Source of the DNA: Acidimicrobiia bacterium
Lineage (GTDB): Bacteria; Actinomycetota; Acidimicrobiia; Spongiisociales; UBA11373
Length of the DNA stretch: 64,000 nucleotides
Assembly (NCBI GenBank): GCA_029263095.1
Contig: JAJCYA010000002.1
Coordinates: 115,204-179,203 of the forward strand
Reading direction: 5' to 3'
Part shown: positions 17,771-27,157 of the stretch, in pieces
How the letters are laid out: each line of letters opens with the position of its first letter
Position numbering within the stretch: the stretch's first letter is position 1
Notes under the pieces: model-generated
Database searches by the model: none
What the model was told of the DNA's origin: nothing
What the model saw: the letters and a program-made list of their open reading frames with translations, nothing else
Translations under genes and position numbers: made by a program

Positions 17771-18111
17771 CTTGTATGCGGCAGCGCCTCGAGACGGGCA
17801 ACCGGGATTGCCGTTCTGCACTCGGCGCAGAATCCGTAGGAGCCATCGCCGATCCGTTGCAGAGCATCTTCTGCCTGGGAGAGGAGGTCCTTGGCATTCT
17901 GGTGGAGCGACAGCTCCTTTTCGATCTCGAAAGCCAACGAACCACCTTCGGCAGTGTTCGGATCCGGGCTGCGCTCCGAGGAGGTCTCCGTCAAACGCAG
18001 CTCCTCTTGTTCGTCTTCGATCTCTCGAATGACATCGGTGAGGCGCGTCTGCTCGTCCTCCAACATCTTGCGGAAGCGCTTGAGTGTCGATGCGGCGAGG
18101 GCTCGAGCCAT
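17737..18111 (-). CDS. DksA/TraR-type zinc-finger protein
   Basis: A 124-residue protein with an N-terminal coiled coil (about 1-65, rich in Glu, Arg and Leu) and a C-terminal four-cysteine zinc finger CAEC...CVTC in the context YGFCAECRTAIP. This is the DksA/TraR architecture. DksA proteins act in the RNA polymerase secondary channel, but actinobacterial relatives next to lspA are not well characterised. The second ATG (18111) of an ATGATG pair has the better spacing from GGAGGAG. The 3' end overlaps lspA. Confidence 0.85.
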   Translation of the reverse strand: MARALAASTLKRFRKMLEDEQTRLTDVIREIEDEQEELRLTETSSERSPDPNTAEGGSLAFEIEKELSLHQNAKDLLSQAEDALQRIGDGSYGFCAECRTAIPVARLEALPHTRWCVTCSAARY

Positions 18112-18151
18112 CATCTCCTCCGAGGGGCGAGCGACGATACCACGCAAATCG

Positions 18152-18457
18152 TCAATACTCGGTGTGTTTGCGGTCGATATCGCCGATCTGGAGCATTGCC
18201 GCCGCAGCACTCGCGGTAACACCGACGACGAGCACTCGCTTGCTCCGGGAAGCAGCACCCGCCACTACGGACCCTGAGCGCCCTCCAGCTGCCTGTGCAA
18301 CGATGCCCGCTACGCGCCGATTCGCCTTGCCGCCCTCAGCCGGGGCGGCGGTCCGCACCTTGAGTGCGCCGGCGTGCTCTCCGACCACCTCGTCACTGCT
18401 CGCCCCAGGCACCACCCAGACGTCGATGACTACACCATCGGGATGCGGAGAGATCAT
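18152..18457 (-). CDS. DUF167 (YggU) family protein
   Basis: A 101-residue protein of the UPF0235/DUF167 family. The core VWVVPGASSDEVVGEHAGAL and the VRTAAPAEGGKANRRV segment are the family hallmarks. The biochemical role is unknown. It commonly accompanies yggT and cell-division genes; here it is the first minus-strand gene across the ileS T-box region and leads into the DksA-like gene, lspA, rluD and dnaE. The chosen ATG 18457 gives the normal family length; the upstream frame is basic, non-conserved sequence. Confidence 0.88.
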   Translation of the reverse strand: MISPHPDGVVIDVWVVPGASSDEVVGEHAGALKVRTAAPAEGGKANRRVAGIVAQAAGGRSGSVVAGAASRSKRVLVVGVTASAAAAMLQIGDIDRKHTEY

Positions 18458-18604
18458 GCCCTGAACGTAGCGAATCCCTCGTCGTTGCCTTGTGCGGGCA
18501 AGTCGGCGCGGCCTGTTGGGCTCGTAGGAATCTGACCTGGCGCCAGAGACCGATGCCTGAGGACAGGTGCCTGCTACATTCCTGCGCCACGGTGACGACG
18601 GGGA

Positions 18605-18839
18605 CACGTTGCCCGGGTTGCGGATCAGAGCGAGCCGGCAGATGGTGAAAGGCCGGTGTTCCGCCTCGAGCAGATATCACCCCGGAACCGCGAGCAGAAA
18701 GGGCCACCGGCCCGAGTAGATCTCGTCGGCCTAGCCCTCCGAGATGGGCACCAGAAGTGGTCGTGCTCCGCACGACAAGCCGGGTGGTACCGCGGGTCAC
18801 TACTCGTCCCGGCGGCATTGACGCCGACCGAGGACCGAC
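18605..18839 (+). ncRNA. ileS T-box leader (tRNA-Ile sensing, translational)
   Basis: The leader of ileS contains a textbook T-box. TGGTACCGCG at 18785-18794 sits in an antisequestrator closed by GCCGGG (18779-18784) and CCCGGC (18808-18813), including the conserved CGTCCC. A perfect seven-pair hairpin (18760-18776) precedes it, as stem III does. Upstream, CCGGG (18613-18617) and CCCGG (18681-18685) close a stem whose internal loop presents ATC (18676-18678), an isoleucine specifier, followed by A. The U after UGG pairs with discriminator A73 of tRNA-Ile. Without tRNA, GTCC (18806-18809) can pair with GGAC (18832-18835), hiding the AGGA ribosome site five bases before the ileS ATG. Uncharged tRNA-Ile should therefore turn translation on. 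Confidence 0.9.
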
Positions 18840-21800
18840 ATGACTACCCAGCGCCCATTTGAGCGGGTTTCCGCAGATGTCTCCTTCCCCGAATCCGAGA
18901 AGCGGATTCTCGAGCTGTGGAAAGAGATCGACGCATTCGCGACGTCGGTCGAGCAGCGTCCGGCATCCTCAGAGTTTTCGTTCTACGACGGTCCACCCTT
19001 TCCGACGGGCAGTCCTCACTACGGCAACCTTCTCGCAGGTGTCCTCAAGGACATAGTGCCCCGGTACTGGACGATGCGCGGGCACCGCGTCGAGCGACGT
19101 TTCGGCTGGGACACCCACGGTCTTCCGATCGAACTCGAAGTCCAAAAGGAACTCGGACTCTCCGGTCCCCCCGAGATCCTCGAATACGGCGTCGCCGAGT
19201 TCAATGAAGCGTGCCGTAGCCGAGTCATGAGCAACACCGAAGTGTGGGAGACCATCACGCAGCGGATCGGCCGGTGGGTGGACTTCGAAGACGACTACAA
19301 GACGATGGATCCGGACTTCATGGAATCCGTGTGGTGGGTCTTCAAGCAACTGTGGGACAAGGGACTCGTGTACAAGGCCTTCAAGGTGCTTCCGTACTCC
19401 TGGGGCGCCGCAACGCCGCTCTCCAACCACGAGGTAAACCTGGGCCAATACCGCGAGGTCGAAGACCCATCGATCACGGTTCGACTGAAGGTGACCGAAT
19501 CGTCGGGCCCGGCCGAACCGGGGGATTACCTACTCATCTGGACGACGACTCCGTGGACTATGCCCTCCAACCTGGGCGTCGCAGTCGGGCCGGATATCCA
19601 ATATGTCCGTATCGACGCGCCGATCGATTCGTATGACGGCCGGTACTGGATCGCCGCCGATCTCGTCGACTCGTATTGGGAAGCCCCTCCCGCCCCGTCG
19701 GCGGGCGCCGCGGGTACCGAGCTTCTGGGGACCCGCTACAGCCCGGTATTCGACTACTTCGCCGACAAGGCGAGTGAGGGAGCCTTCGTCGTAGTTGCCA
19801 GCGACGAAACTTCCACTGGGGAGGGCACCGGTCTGGTGCATATGGCACCGGCGTACGGGGAAGCCGACTTCGACGCGTTCCGCGCCGCCGGCCTCGATGT
19901 GATCGTCGACCCGGTGGACCAGGTCGGCAACTTCACAGCAGAGGTGCCTCCGGTCGCTGGCATGAACGTCAAGGAGGCAGATGCCCCGCTTCTCGAACTC
20001 CTCGCCCAAACAGGTGACCTGGTCCGCAGCGAACGAACGGTCCATTCCTATCCGTTCTGCTGGCGCACCGACACGCCACTCATATACAAGGCAATCCCGA
20101 CCTGGTTCGTAGCGGTCGAGCAGTTTCGAGATCGGATGGCCGAACTGAACGAGACCATCCACTGGGTCCCGGAGCATGTGGGAGTCGGCCGATTCGGCAA
20201 CTGGCTCGAGAACGCCAGGGACTGGGCGATCAGCCGCAACCGGTTCTGGGGATCATGCCTCCCGGTATGGGAGTGCGAGGAGTGCGAACACCGGGTGTGT
20301 ATCGGTTCGGTCGCTGAATTGGAGGAGTACTCGGGGGTGTTGGTGGCCGACCTCCACAAGCACATAGTCGATGAGGTCTCGTTCGCGTGCTCCGAGTGCG
20401 GTGCAACGATGCTGCGGACTCCGGAAGTACTCGACGTGTGGTTCGAGTCGGGTGCGATGCCGTACGGGCAGTACCACTACCCGTTCGAGAACAAGGAGCG
20501 TTTCGAGGCGCGCTTCCCCGCCGACTACATCGCTGAGGGGCTCGACCAAACCCGCGGCTGGTTCTACACGCTGATGATCCATTCCACGGCGATCTTCGAT
20601 TCGGCGCCATTTCAGAACTGCGTCGTAAACGGAATGATCCTGGCCGAGGACGGCCGCAAGATGTCCAAGAGTCTCAAGAACTACCCGGATCCGTTGGCAC
20701 TGCTGGACGCCACCGGCGCTGACGCTCTTCGAGCATTTCTCATCAACTCGCCGGTGGTCCGCGCCGAGCCGCTGCGGTTTGCGGAACGCGGTGTGCGCGA
20801 GGTGGTGCGTACGGTGCTTCTCCCCTACTGGAACGCCTACTCGTTCTTCACCACCTATACCGCAGCCGAAGGCCTTACCGCAGGCGACCTGACCGATGCA
20901 CCTCCCGCCGACCAGCGGCCCGAGATCGATCGCTGGATCCTGTCGGTCCTCCAAAGCCTTGTGAGACAAGTCAATCAGGAGATGGAGGGCTACTACCTCT
21001 ACAACGTCATCCCCCCCCTGATTCGCTTCGTCGACGATCTCACCAACTGGTACATCCGCCGATCGCGGCGCCGTTTCTGGGCAGCGCGATCGGATGGTGA
21101 CGAGATGTCGACAGACTCCAAAGCGGCCTTCGCGACGCTCTACGACGTCCTGGGCACCTTCGCCAAGTTGATGGCACCTGTGCTGCCCTTTGTGACCGAG
21201 ACGATGTACCAAGGCCTGGTCGTCTCGCAACGGCCCGATGGCGAGACCGGACCCGCCAGCGTCCATCACGAGGACTATCCCGAGGCGATCGAGGACATGA
21301 TCAACACGACTCTCGAAGAGCAGATGGGGGCGGTCCGGGCTGCGGTCTCACTCGGACGGGGATTGAGGGTCGCCGAGGGCCTCAAGACCAGGCAACCCCT
21401 CGCCAGGGTCACGATCGTGAGCCACGACACCCGCGTTCGCGCAGCCATCGATGCCCACGCCGATCTCATCGCAGAGGAACTCAACGTGAAGCTGGTCGAG
21501 ACCTCGGCCGACGAGACCAGCCTGGCCCACCTCCGTCTCAAGCCGAACTTTCGGACGCTCGGTCCGCGCTTCGGGTCTGCCATGAAGGAGGCCGCAAGCG
21601 CCATCGCGGCTCTCACACCCGACATCGTCGACCGCATCGTCGATGGCGGCGCGGCCGATGTGCTCGGCCAATCGGTCACTCTGGAGGATGTGATCGTGAG
21701 CCGTGAAGCGCGAGAGGGCTTCGCGGTTGCCACTGGTGACACCCTGAGTGTCGCTATCGACACTCAGCTCGACCAGGGTCTCCTGGTCGAAGGTATAGCC

Positions 21801-22034
21801 CGCGAAATCGTCAAGGCGGTACAGGGGCTTCGACGCAGTGCCGGTCTCGATGTTTCCGATCGAATCATCCTCCACTGGGCCTCAGAGCACCCGGACGTTC
21901 TCGCCGCAATGGAGATTCACGGCGCATGGGTAGCGTCGGAGACTCTGGCAACGAAGATGGTCGGCGACGGTACCGGGGCAATGATCACCCTGGCCAACGA
22001 AACCACGATCGCCCTGGCGGTCGAAGGGGCCTAG
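18840..22034 (+). CDS. ileS: Isoleucyl-tRNA synthetase
   Basis: A 1064-residue class I aminoacyl-tRNA synthetase. The HIGH-type motif is the variant SPHYGN near residue 60, and KMSKS is intact in DGRKMSKSLKNYP. The length, the HYGN variant and the internal CxxC pairs fit the eukaryote-like clade of bacterial IleS, which as a group is less sensitive to mupirocin; sensitivity here is inference. The editing domain lies between the two motifs (for example the GTGLVHMAPAYGEADF segment). It is controlled by the T-box just upstream. It is the only plus-strand gene between dnaE and mraZ, and its 3' end meets yggT 26 bp away. Confidence 0.97.
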   Translation: MTTQRPFERVSADVSFPESEKRILELWKEIDAFATSVEQRPASSEFSFYDGPPFPTGSPHYGNLLAGVLKDIVPRYWTMRGHRVERRFGWDTHGLPIELEVQKELGLSGPPEILEYGVAEFNEACRSRVMSNTEVWETITQRIGRWVDFEDDYKTMDPDFMESVWWVFKQLWDKGLVYKAFKVLPYSWGAATPLSNHEVNLGQYREVEDPSITVRLKVTESSGPAEPGDYLLIWTTTPWTMPSNLGVAVGPDIQYVRIDAPIDSYDGRYWIAADLVDSYWEAPPAPSAGAAGTELLGTRYSPVFDYFADKASEGAFVVVASDETSTGEGTGLVHMAPAYGEADFDAFRAAGLDVIVDPVDQVGNFTAEVPPVAGMNVKEADAPLLELLAQTGDLVRSERTVHSYPFCWRTDTPLIYKAIPTWFVAVEQFRDRMAELNETIHWVPEHVGVGRFGNWLENARDWAISRNRFWGSCLPVWECEECEHRVCIGSVAELEEYSGVLVADLHKHIVDEVSFACSECGATMLRTPEVLDVWFESGAMPYGQYHYPFENKERFEARFPADYIAEGLDQTRGWFYTLMIHSTAIFDSAPFQNCVVNGMILAEDGRKMSKSLKNYPDPLALLDATGADALRAFLINSPVVRAEPLRFAERGVREVVRTVLLPYWNAYSFFTTYTAAEGLTAGDLTDAPPADQRPEIDRWILSVLQSLVRQVNQEMEGYYLYNVIPPLIRFVDDLTNWYIRRSRRRFWAARSDGDEMSTDSKAAFATLYDVLGTFAKLMAPVLPFVTETMYQGLVVSQRPDGETGPASVHHEDYPEAIEDMINTTLEEQMGAVRAAVSLGRGLRVAEGLKTRQPLARVTIVSHDTRVRAAIDAHADLIAEELNVKLVETSADETSLAHLRLKPNFRTLGPRFGSAMKEAASAIAALTPDIVDRIVDGGAADVLGQSVTLEDVIVSREAREGFAVATGDTLSVAIDTQLDQGLLVEGIAREIVKAVQGLRRSAGLDVSDRIILHWASEHPDVLAAMEIHGAWVASETLATKMVGDGTGAMITLANETTIALAVEGA

Positions 22035-22059
22035 AAGACAGCTCCCCGATATCCTCTTC

Positions 22060-22314
22060 TCAGTTGCAGATCGCTCCGGTGAGAAGGCTGAGACCGAGAA
22101 GAAGGATGATCGGGCTGAGATCGAGGCCGACCCCTCCCAATCGAACCGGCGGAATCATCGCACGCAACGGTGCCAACACCGGTTCGGTAGCCGACCGCAG
22201 CACAGACCTCATCCGGGCCAAAGGGTGGTCGTAGGACACCGGAATCCACTCCATGACGATCCTCGCCACAACGACGATCCAATAGACCTGAAGAGCTACA
22301 CAGAGGATGTTCAC
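22060..22314 (-). CDS. yggT: YggT family membrane protein
   Basis: An 84-residue protein with two hydrophobic segments and the family's central PVLAPLRAMIPP motif, which matches the YggT consensus. YggT proteins sit next to sepF and yggS in actinobacteria and firmicutes and are linked genetically to osmotic tolerance and envelope growth; the mechanism is not established. The start is GTG 22314, eight bases after the sepF stop. It is the last gene of the dcw-derived train. Confidence 0.9.
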   Translation of the reverse strand: MNILCVALQVYWIVVVARIVMEWIPVSYDHPLARMRSVLRSATEPVLAPLRAMIPPVRLGGVGLDLSPIILLLGLSLLTGAICN

Positions 22315-22322
22315 AGGTGCTC

Positions 22323-23021
22323 TCAGCCCTCTTCAGGACCTTGGTAGTACCCGAGCTCCTTGAGACGCCGACGCTCATCGCGACTCAGATTGACATTCTG
22401 CGGCGTCACGAGGATCACGCCCTGGCCGATCTTGCGCATTGAGCCGCCGAGGGCGTATGTGAGTCCGCTCGCGAAATCGACGAGGCGCCTGACCATCGCG
22501 GGCTCGACCTTCCTCAGGTCGAGCACAACTGGGATCGTCGACCTGATGTGATCGGCAAGCAGTTGGGCGTCGGAATACGAGGTGGCCACGATGACTTCGG
22601 ACTCGAGATCGCTGTCCGAGACCGTACGGACGAGCGGCGTGTCGGGCGGCCGGATCACGACACCGGCCTCAGCCAACGCACTATCGGTGGACGTCGAGCG
22701 GCGGCGAGGAGTCATCGGCGGCTCCACGCGTCGACCCTGAACACCGCCCGCAGCCGGCATCGCCGGATCGACTCTCTGCTGAGGCGCCTCGACCCTGCGG
22801 GTCGGGTTACGGCGAACCGCCACATCGGGACGGTCCTGCATCTGTGGCTGCTCGACGGAGCGGCGTGCAACGCCCCCGGCTCGCCCTCCCTGATCCGTCA
22901 TCTGCTGTTGTGGGCGAGCCGGCGCAACCGGTTGCGCCATGCCGCCGGCAGCGGCGTACGCACCAGGGTCGTCTTCATCGACAAGACCTAGATAGAACAG
23001 CGTCTTCTGCCAGATCCCCAT
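22323..23021 (-). CDS. sepF: Cell division protein SepF
   Basis: A 232-residue FtsZ-binding protein that anchors the Z ring at the membrane, essential where FtsA is absent, as in this cluster. The N-terminus MGIWQKTLFYLGL is the amphipathic membrane-targeting helix. A long low-complexity linker (about 30-135; Pro, Gln and Arg rich) leads to the conserved C-terminal domain with VLDLRKVEPAMVRRLVDFASG and the G-rich turn LGGSMRKIGQGVILVTP. The ATG at 23021 restores the usual start; a longer frame upstream has no similarity to the family. Confidence 0.95.
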   Translation of the reverse strand: MGIWQKTLFYLGLVDEDDPGAYAAAGGMAQPVAPARPQQQMTDQGGRAGGVARRSVEQPQMQDRPDVAVRRNPTRRVEAPQQRVDPAMPAAGGVQGRRVEPPMTPRRRSTSTDSALAEAGVVIRPPDTPLVRTVSDSDLESEVIVATSYSDAQLLADHIRSTIPVVLDLRKVEPAMVRRLVDFASGLTYALGGSMRKIGQGVILVTPQNVNLSRDERRRLKELGYYQGPEEG

Positions 23022-23028
23022 GGGTCGG

Positions 23029-23694
23029 TCAACCTTCGTTGCGGAACGGGTCAAAGATAGCCCGTCCGACCCGTAAGATCGTCGCACCCTCGGATATGGC
23101 GATCAAAAAGTCATCGGTCATACCCATCGAAAGCTCAGTCACTCGTGGATGATCGAGGGCGATCCGGTCTCGTAGCTGGCGCAACCCGGCGAACCAACGA
23201 CCTGAGTCCTCCGGGGTCTCCGGGCGCGGCGGGACGGTCATCAGCCCATGCACCTCGATGCCTGAGGCCGCACACTTGTCGACCAGTGCGAGAGCACCGT
23301 CTGGGCTGACACCTGCCTTCTGCGGTTCTCCGGCCAGGTTTACCTGGATCAGGACGGGAGATGGTTCCGCCTCGCTCTTCGACCAGTAATCGGCCAGGTC
23401 CGGACGATCCATCGAATGGAGGAGATCCGTGACCGGTCGAACCTTCCGCACCTTGTTGCCCTGAAGGCGTCCCACGAAATGCCACGACACATCTCTGAAC
23501 CTCGCCGCCCTGGCAACAACGGCATCAGCGCGACTCTCACCGATGTTGCCTGCACCCTCTTTGATCACGGCGTCCAACTCCTGATCCGATGCGTACTTGG
23601 CGACAACCACGAGTGTGATCGCGTCGGAACGGCCGGCACGCGCTGCGGCCGCTGCAATCCGCTCCTCCACCCGGCTCAGGCCGCTGCGATCCAT
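23029..23694 (-). CDS. yggS: YggS/PLPBP family pyridoxal phosphate homeostasis protein
   Basis: A 221-residue single-domain PLP-binding protein (alanine-racemase-like barrel without catalytic activity). The PLP lysine is in LVVVAKYASDQ, and WHFVGRLQGNK, VNLAGEPQKAG and ELSMGMTDDF are all present. The family buffers free PLP and affects amino-acid homeostasis. The ATG has GGAG four bases upstream and overlaps the pgeF 3' end by 19 bp. Confidence 0.94.
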   Translation of the reverse strand: MDRSGLSRVEERIAAAAARAGRSDAITLVVVAKYASDQELDAVIKEGAGNIGESRADAVVARAARFRDVSWHFVGRLQGNKVRKVRPVTDLLHSMDRPDLADYWSKSEAEPSPVLIQVNLAGEPQKAGVSPDGALALVDKCAASGIEVHGLMTVPPRPETPEDSGRWFAGLRQLRDRIALDHPRVTELSMGMTDDFLIAISEGATILRVGRAIFDPFRNEG

Positions 23695-24305
23695 GCGACT
23701 CCAAACTGACGCAGGCTGGTCCCATCATCACGGTATGAGTGGAATCGGTCATCGTGATACGTGCATTCCGGAACGAGGTGCACCTCGAGTCCATCGAGGC
23801 TCGCCGCTACGGCTCCCGGCAGATCGACGCTGGCGGTCCCCCAACTGGTGCTGGTTTGGTGCCCGGGAAACCGCTTCGCTACCTCGTCGCCTACCTCGAA
23901 GCAGCACGGCCCGATCCCAGGACCGATGACGGCGGTGTGTGGAGGATGTCCAGTCTCGGTCAGAGCGGTGACGGCCGCGGGCACAACTCCGGCCGCAGCG
24001 CCGCGCCATCCGGCATGAACCATCCCGACCGCACCGTCGGCGACGAGCGCCACGGGGACACAGTCGGCCACGGATACGGCTACCGGAAGCGCAGGGTCGG
24101 TGGAGATGAGGGCGTCCGCCTCAACCCCAACACCGGGTGCCCCGGGTTCCGTCACGGCGGAACCGTGCACCTGCCGCACCCAAGCCCAAGCCGCCGGAAT
24201 ACCGAGCGACAGCGAGACAAGGGTCCGAGCATGGTCGTCGCTGCGGGGATCCCCGTCAGACCGCGTCCCGAAGGCGACGCCGGGCACTCCGTCCGGTCGA
24301 ATCAT
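23676..24305 (-). CDS. pgeF: Peptidoglycan editing factor PgeF (YfiH, polyphenol-oxidase-like)
   Basis: A 209-residue member of the YfiH/DUF152 family. The family's metal and active-site residues are visible in [34 protein letters not shown] and the C-terminal FHSYRDDG. In E. coli PgeF removes L-Ser misincorporated for L-Ala in UDP-MurNAc peptides, which suits its place after murC and ftsZ. The ATG overlaps the ftsZ stop (ATGA). Confidence 0.93.
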   Translation of the reverse strand: MIRPDGVPGVAFGTRSDGDPRSDDHARTLVSLSLGIPAAWAWVRQVHGSAVTEPGAPGVGVEADALISTDPALPVAVSVADCVPVALVADGAVGMVHAGWRGAAAGVVPAAVTALTETGHPPHTAVIGPGIGPCCFEVGDEVAKRFPGHQTSTSWGTASVDLPGAVAASLDGLEVHLVPECTYHDDRFHSYRDDGTSLRQFGVAWIAAA

Positions 24306-25405
24306 CCCCGCAGGAAGTCGGGAATCTCGACATCGAAGGGATCGGCATCCTCCGGATCGCGGCTGGCCGACGGAGTATCAGGCGGGTCCGGCTTGGGGGC
24401 CCCGCTACCGATCTCGGTCGACGGGGCCTGGACGCGGGGACGATCGATCGTACCGCCGAACCCAGCGGCGATAACGGTGACACGCATCTCCTCACCCATC
24501 GAATCATCGATCGTGGCTCCGAAGATGATGTTGGCGTCCGGATCGCAGTGCTCGGCAATCGTGGTGGCGGCGGCGTTGACCTCGTGGAGGCTCATGGTGG
24601 AGGAACCCGCCACAGACAGGAGGACACCGCGGGCGCCCTGTACCGACATCTCCAGCATCGGGCTCGAGATCGCCCGATCGGCTGCCTGAGTCGCTCGATC
24701 CTCGCCTCTGCCGTTTCCGATGCCCATCACGGCGGAACCGGCCCCCCACATCACCGATTTCACATCTGCGAAGTCCACGTTGATGAGGCCGGGCGTCGTG
24801 ATCAGATCGGTGATGCCACTCACACCCTGCATCAGGATGTCGTCGGCTAGCTTGAACGCATCGACGATCGGGAGACTCTGGTCCGAGAGCTCGAGAAGCC
24901 GCTGATTGGGGATCACAATGAGTGTGTCCACCGCCCCCCGAACCGCCTGGATTCCCTGCTCCGCTTGAACCGAACGGCGCCGACCTTCGAACCCGAACGG
25001 GCGAGTGACCACCGCAACCGTCAGCGCCCCCAGGCTCCGAGCGATCTCGGCGACGATCGGAGCACCGCCCGTACCCGTCCCACCGCCCTCGCCCGCCGTG
25101 ATGAAGACCATGTCGGCGCCGCGCAGCGCATCCTCGATCTCCTCGCGATGAGCCTCTGCCGCGGCACGGCCGACCTCCGGATCGGCGCCGGCGCCCAAAC
25201 CTCGAGTGAGATCGCGTCCAATGTCGAGCTTGATGTCGGCGTCTGACATCAACAGCGCCTGGGCGTCGGTGTTGATCGCGACGAACTCGACGCCGCGCAG
25301 ACCGGATTCGATCATCCGGTTGACGGCGTTTACACCCCCGCCACCGACGCCGATCACCTTGATGACGGCGAGGTAACTCTGTAGACCGGGACCCGAGGTC
25401 ATCAT
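24302..25405 (-). CDS. ftsZ: Cell division protein FtsZ
   Basis: A 367-residue tubulin-like GTPase that builds the Z ring. The signature [10 protein letters not shown] is at about 105-114, [16 protein letters not shown] near the N-terminus, and [11 protein letters not shown] in the synergy loop region supplies the catalytic acidic residues. The C-terminal tail ends [10 protein letters not shown], the conserved peptide that binds SepF and other partners. The start is ATG 25405, eight bases after AGGAG; an upstream open frame overlaps ftsQ and is not conserved. The C-terminal linker is short (about 40 residues). Confidence 0.98.
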   Translation of the reverse strand: MMTSGPGLQSYLAVIKVIGVGGGGVNAVNRMIESGLRGVEFVAINTDAQALLMSDADIKLDIGRDLTRGLGAGADPEVGRAAAEAHREEIEDALRGADMVFITAGEGGGTGTGGAPIVAEIARSLGALTVAVVTRPFGFEGRRRSVQAEQGIQAVRGAVDTLIVIPNQRLLELSDQSLPIVDAFKLADDILMQGVSGITDLITTPGLINVDFADVKSVMWGAGSAVMGIGNGRGEDRATQAADRAISSPMLEMSVQGARGVLLSVAGSSTMSLHEVNAAATTIAEHCDPDANIIFGATIDDSMGEEMRVTVIAAGFGGTIDRPRVQAPSTEIGSGAPKPDPPDTPSASRDPEDADPFDVEIPDFLRG

Positions 25406-25508
25406 CCGATCAACTCCTCTTCTCTTCGGCCTGCCAATAAGAATGCTGCCCGCCGAAACCGGCTCCTGGAGGCGCTTGGTATAACGATAGCGACCCTCAT
25501 GGCCCGGA

Positions 25509-26261
25509 TCACCCTTCAGTGTCCGGAGTCTCGACCACTCCTTGAGATTCGAGCGGTACAACGGCCGGGCGCAAAGGTGAGCTGACGTCGATTATTGCCC
25601 CGGGCGGGATGTCCTCGGCCAGCATCGCCCGCAGGGTCCTCCCCTTGTCTGCGAGATCGATTGGATGTCCCAATCGGATGTCGTGCCCGAATCCGGTAGT
25701 CCACATCTCAGCTCCACGCATCTCGAGGGCGAGCGTACCGCCAATGTCGTCCGACAGGACGAGTGCCATCTCCACTACCTCGAGCCACGCTGGATCGACG
25801 GGTCGATCACCGGCCAACTGATCAGGGAAGGCCAACGCAGCAAGTAGCAGGCCGGATCCAGGCTCTGAAGCACGCTCCAGCACGGTTCCATCGCGAGATA
25901 CCAGCATCCAGCCGAGTACCCCCTCGATCCACACCACCCCCTCGTGTTCGATTACTTCGACCACCACCCTGTCGGGCCAGATACGATCGACTCGTACGTC
26001 TGCCACCCACGGCTCAGAAATGACCGCCGCCTCGATCGCACCGGTGTTCACCCAGAGGAGCAACGCTCCGGGGCCCAAGCCAATGTCGTCAACGACTCGC
26101 TGCACGTCGGCGCGGTCGGCACCAAGGATCTCCACGGCTTCAACCGCCATCAAGGGCGAATGAACGACACCGACGGCCGCCAGCACCGCCACAATCCCCA
26201 CCACCAGCGGCCAGCGCCGGGCGCGCCCGCGTGTTCGACGCAGGCCGGTCGCGGAAGTCAC
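25509..26261 (-). CDS. ftsQ: Cell division protein FtsQ
   Basis: A 250-residue bitopic divisome protein. An Arg-rich cytoplasmic tail ([10 protein letters not shown]) precedes one membrane helix (about 18-36). A POTRA domain follows ([19 protein letters not shown] and on), then the FtsQ beta domain with [19 protein letters not shown]. Length is typical of actinobacteria. The ATG overlaps the murB stop (ATGA). About 100 bp without a gene separate it from ftsZ. Confidence 0.93.
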   Translation of the reverse strand: MTSATGLRRTRGRARRWPLVVGIVAVLAAVGVVHSPLMAVEAVEILGADRADVQRVVDDIGLGPGALLLWVNTGAIEAAVISEPWVADVRVDRIWPDRVVVEVIEHEGVVWIEGVLGWMLVSRDGTVLERASEPGSGLLLAALAFPDQLAGDRPVDPAWLEVVEMALVLSDDIGGTLALEMRGAEMWTTGFGHDIRLGHPIDLADKGRTLRAMLAEDIPPGAIIDVSSPLRPAVVPLESQGVVETPDTEG

Positions 26262-27157
26262 GAGAAGTCCCCCACGAAACGGATTTCCGGCTCGAGGTCA
26301 ATGCCGGTGCCATCCAGCACCCGCCGCTGGATTTCGAGCACGAGTATGTAGACATCCCGGGCTGTCGCACCCTCCTCGGCAACAAAGAAGTTGGCGTGTC
26401 TCTCGCTCACCTTTACCGCTCCCGAGCCGTAGCCCTTGAGACCGAGGCTGTCGATGATCCGTCCCGCTGCATCACCTTCGGGGTTCTTGAACACGCTTCC
26501 GGCATTGAGGGTCCCACCCGGTTGGTTGTCGCGACGCCAGCGAGAGATCTCCCTGATCATCCTCTCTGATTCGACAGGCGGTCGCGAGAAGGTCGAATAC
26601 CGAGCCTCGATGACAAAACTCACGTCATCGAGATTCGAATGCCGGTAGCGCAGATCGAGGTCGTCGGGAGAGCGATCGAGAATCGCGCCGCTGAGCCCGT
26701 CGAACACCCGAGCGGATACAAGAACCTCGCTCGTCTCCGTACCGTGGCACCCGGCATTCATTCGGACAGCACCACCTACCGAGCCCGGGATCCCTACATA
26801 GAACTCGAGGCCGCCCCGCCCGGCTCGAGCCGCATCACGGGCCAACAGAGGTAGCGGCACACCGGCACCGGCGACGACCTCCTCACCGATCGTTCGATGG
26901 CTGAGGCCGGCACCGGCCTGGAGCACCACACCAGCAAAGCCCGCATCGGCCACCACGATGTTGCTGCCGCGACCGAGCGGGAGTAACGGGAGGCCTTCCT
27001 CTCCGGCGATCTTCCAGGCGTCGCGCAAGTCCCGCTCACCGTCGATGGTTACGAGATAGCGCGCCTGACCCCCAAAGCGGTAGGTGGTGAGTGGCCCAAG
27101 AGCCACGTTCTCGCCAAGCCGTCCTGCCATCCGGAGACGCTCCCGCGCCTTCATCAC
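26258..27157 (-). CDS. murB: UDP-N-acetylenolpyruvoylglucosamine reductase
   Basis: A 299-residue FAD enzyme that reduces UDP-GlcNAc-enolpyruvate to UDP-MurNAc in the cytoplasm. FAD-binding features are PLGRGSNIVVADAGF and EFYVGIPGSVGGAVRMNAG. The catalytic serine is in NAGSVFKNP and the final acid in the LEPEIRFVG segment. The GSVFKNP form and compact C-terminus fit the type II MurB of Gram-positives. Two adjacent ATG codons (27157 and 27154) overlap the murC stop. Confidence 0.96.
   Translation of the reverse strand: MMKARERLRMAGRLGENVALGPLTTYRFGGQARYLVTIDGERDLRDAWKIAGEEGLPLLPLGRGSNIVVADAGFAGVVLQAGAGLSHRTIGEEVVAGAGVPLPLLARDAARAGRGGLEFYVGIPGSVGGAVRMNAGCHGTETSEVLVSARVFDGLSGAILDRSPDDLDLRYRHSNLDDVSFVIEARYSTFSRPPVESERMIREISRWRRDNQPGGTLNAGSVFKNPEGDAAGRIIDSLGLKGYGSGAVKVSERHANFFVAEEGATARDVYILVLEIQRRVLDGTGIDLEPEIRFVGDFS

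Noticed and set aside
20253..21269. 338-codon minus-strand frame inside ileS
   Set aside because: Entirely antisense to conserved IleS sequence, including the KMSKS region; a GC-rich shadow frame.
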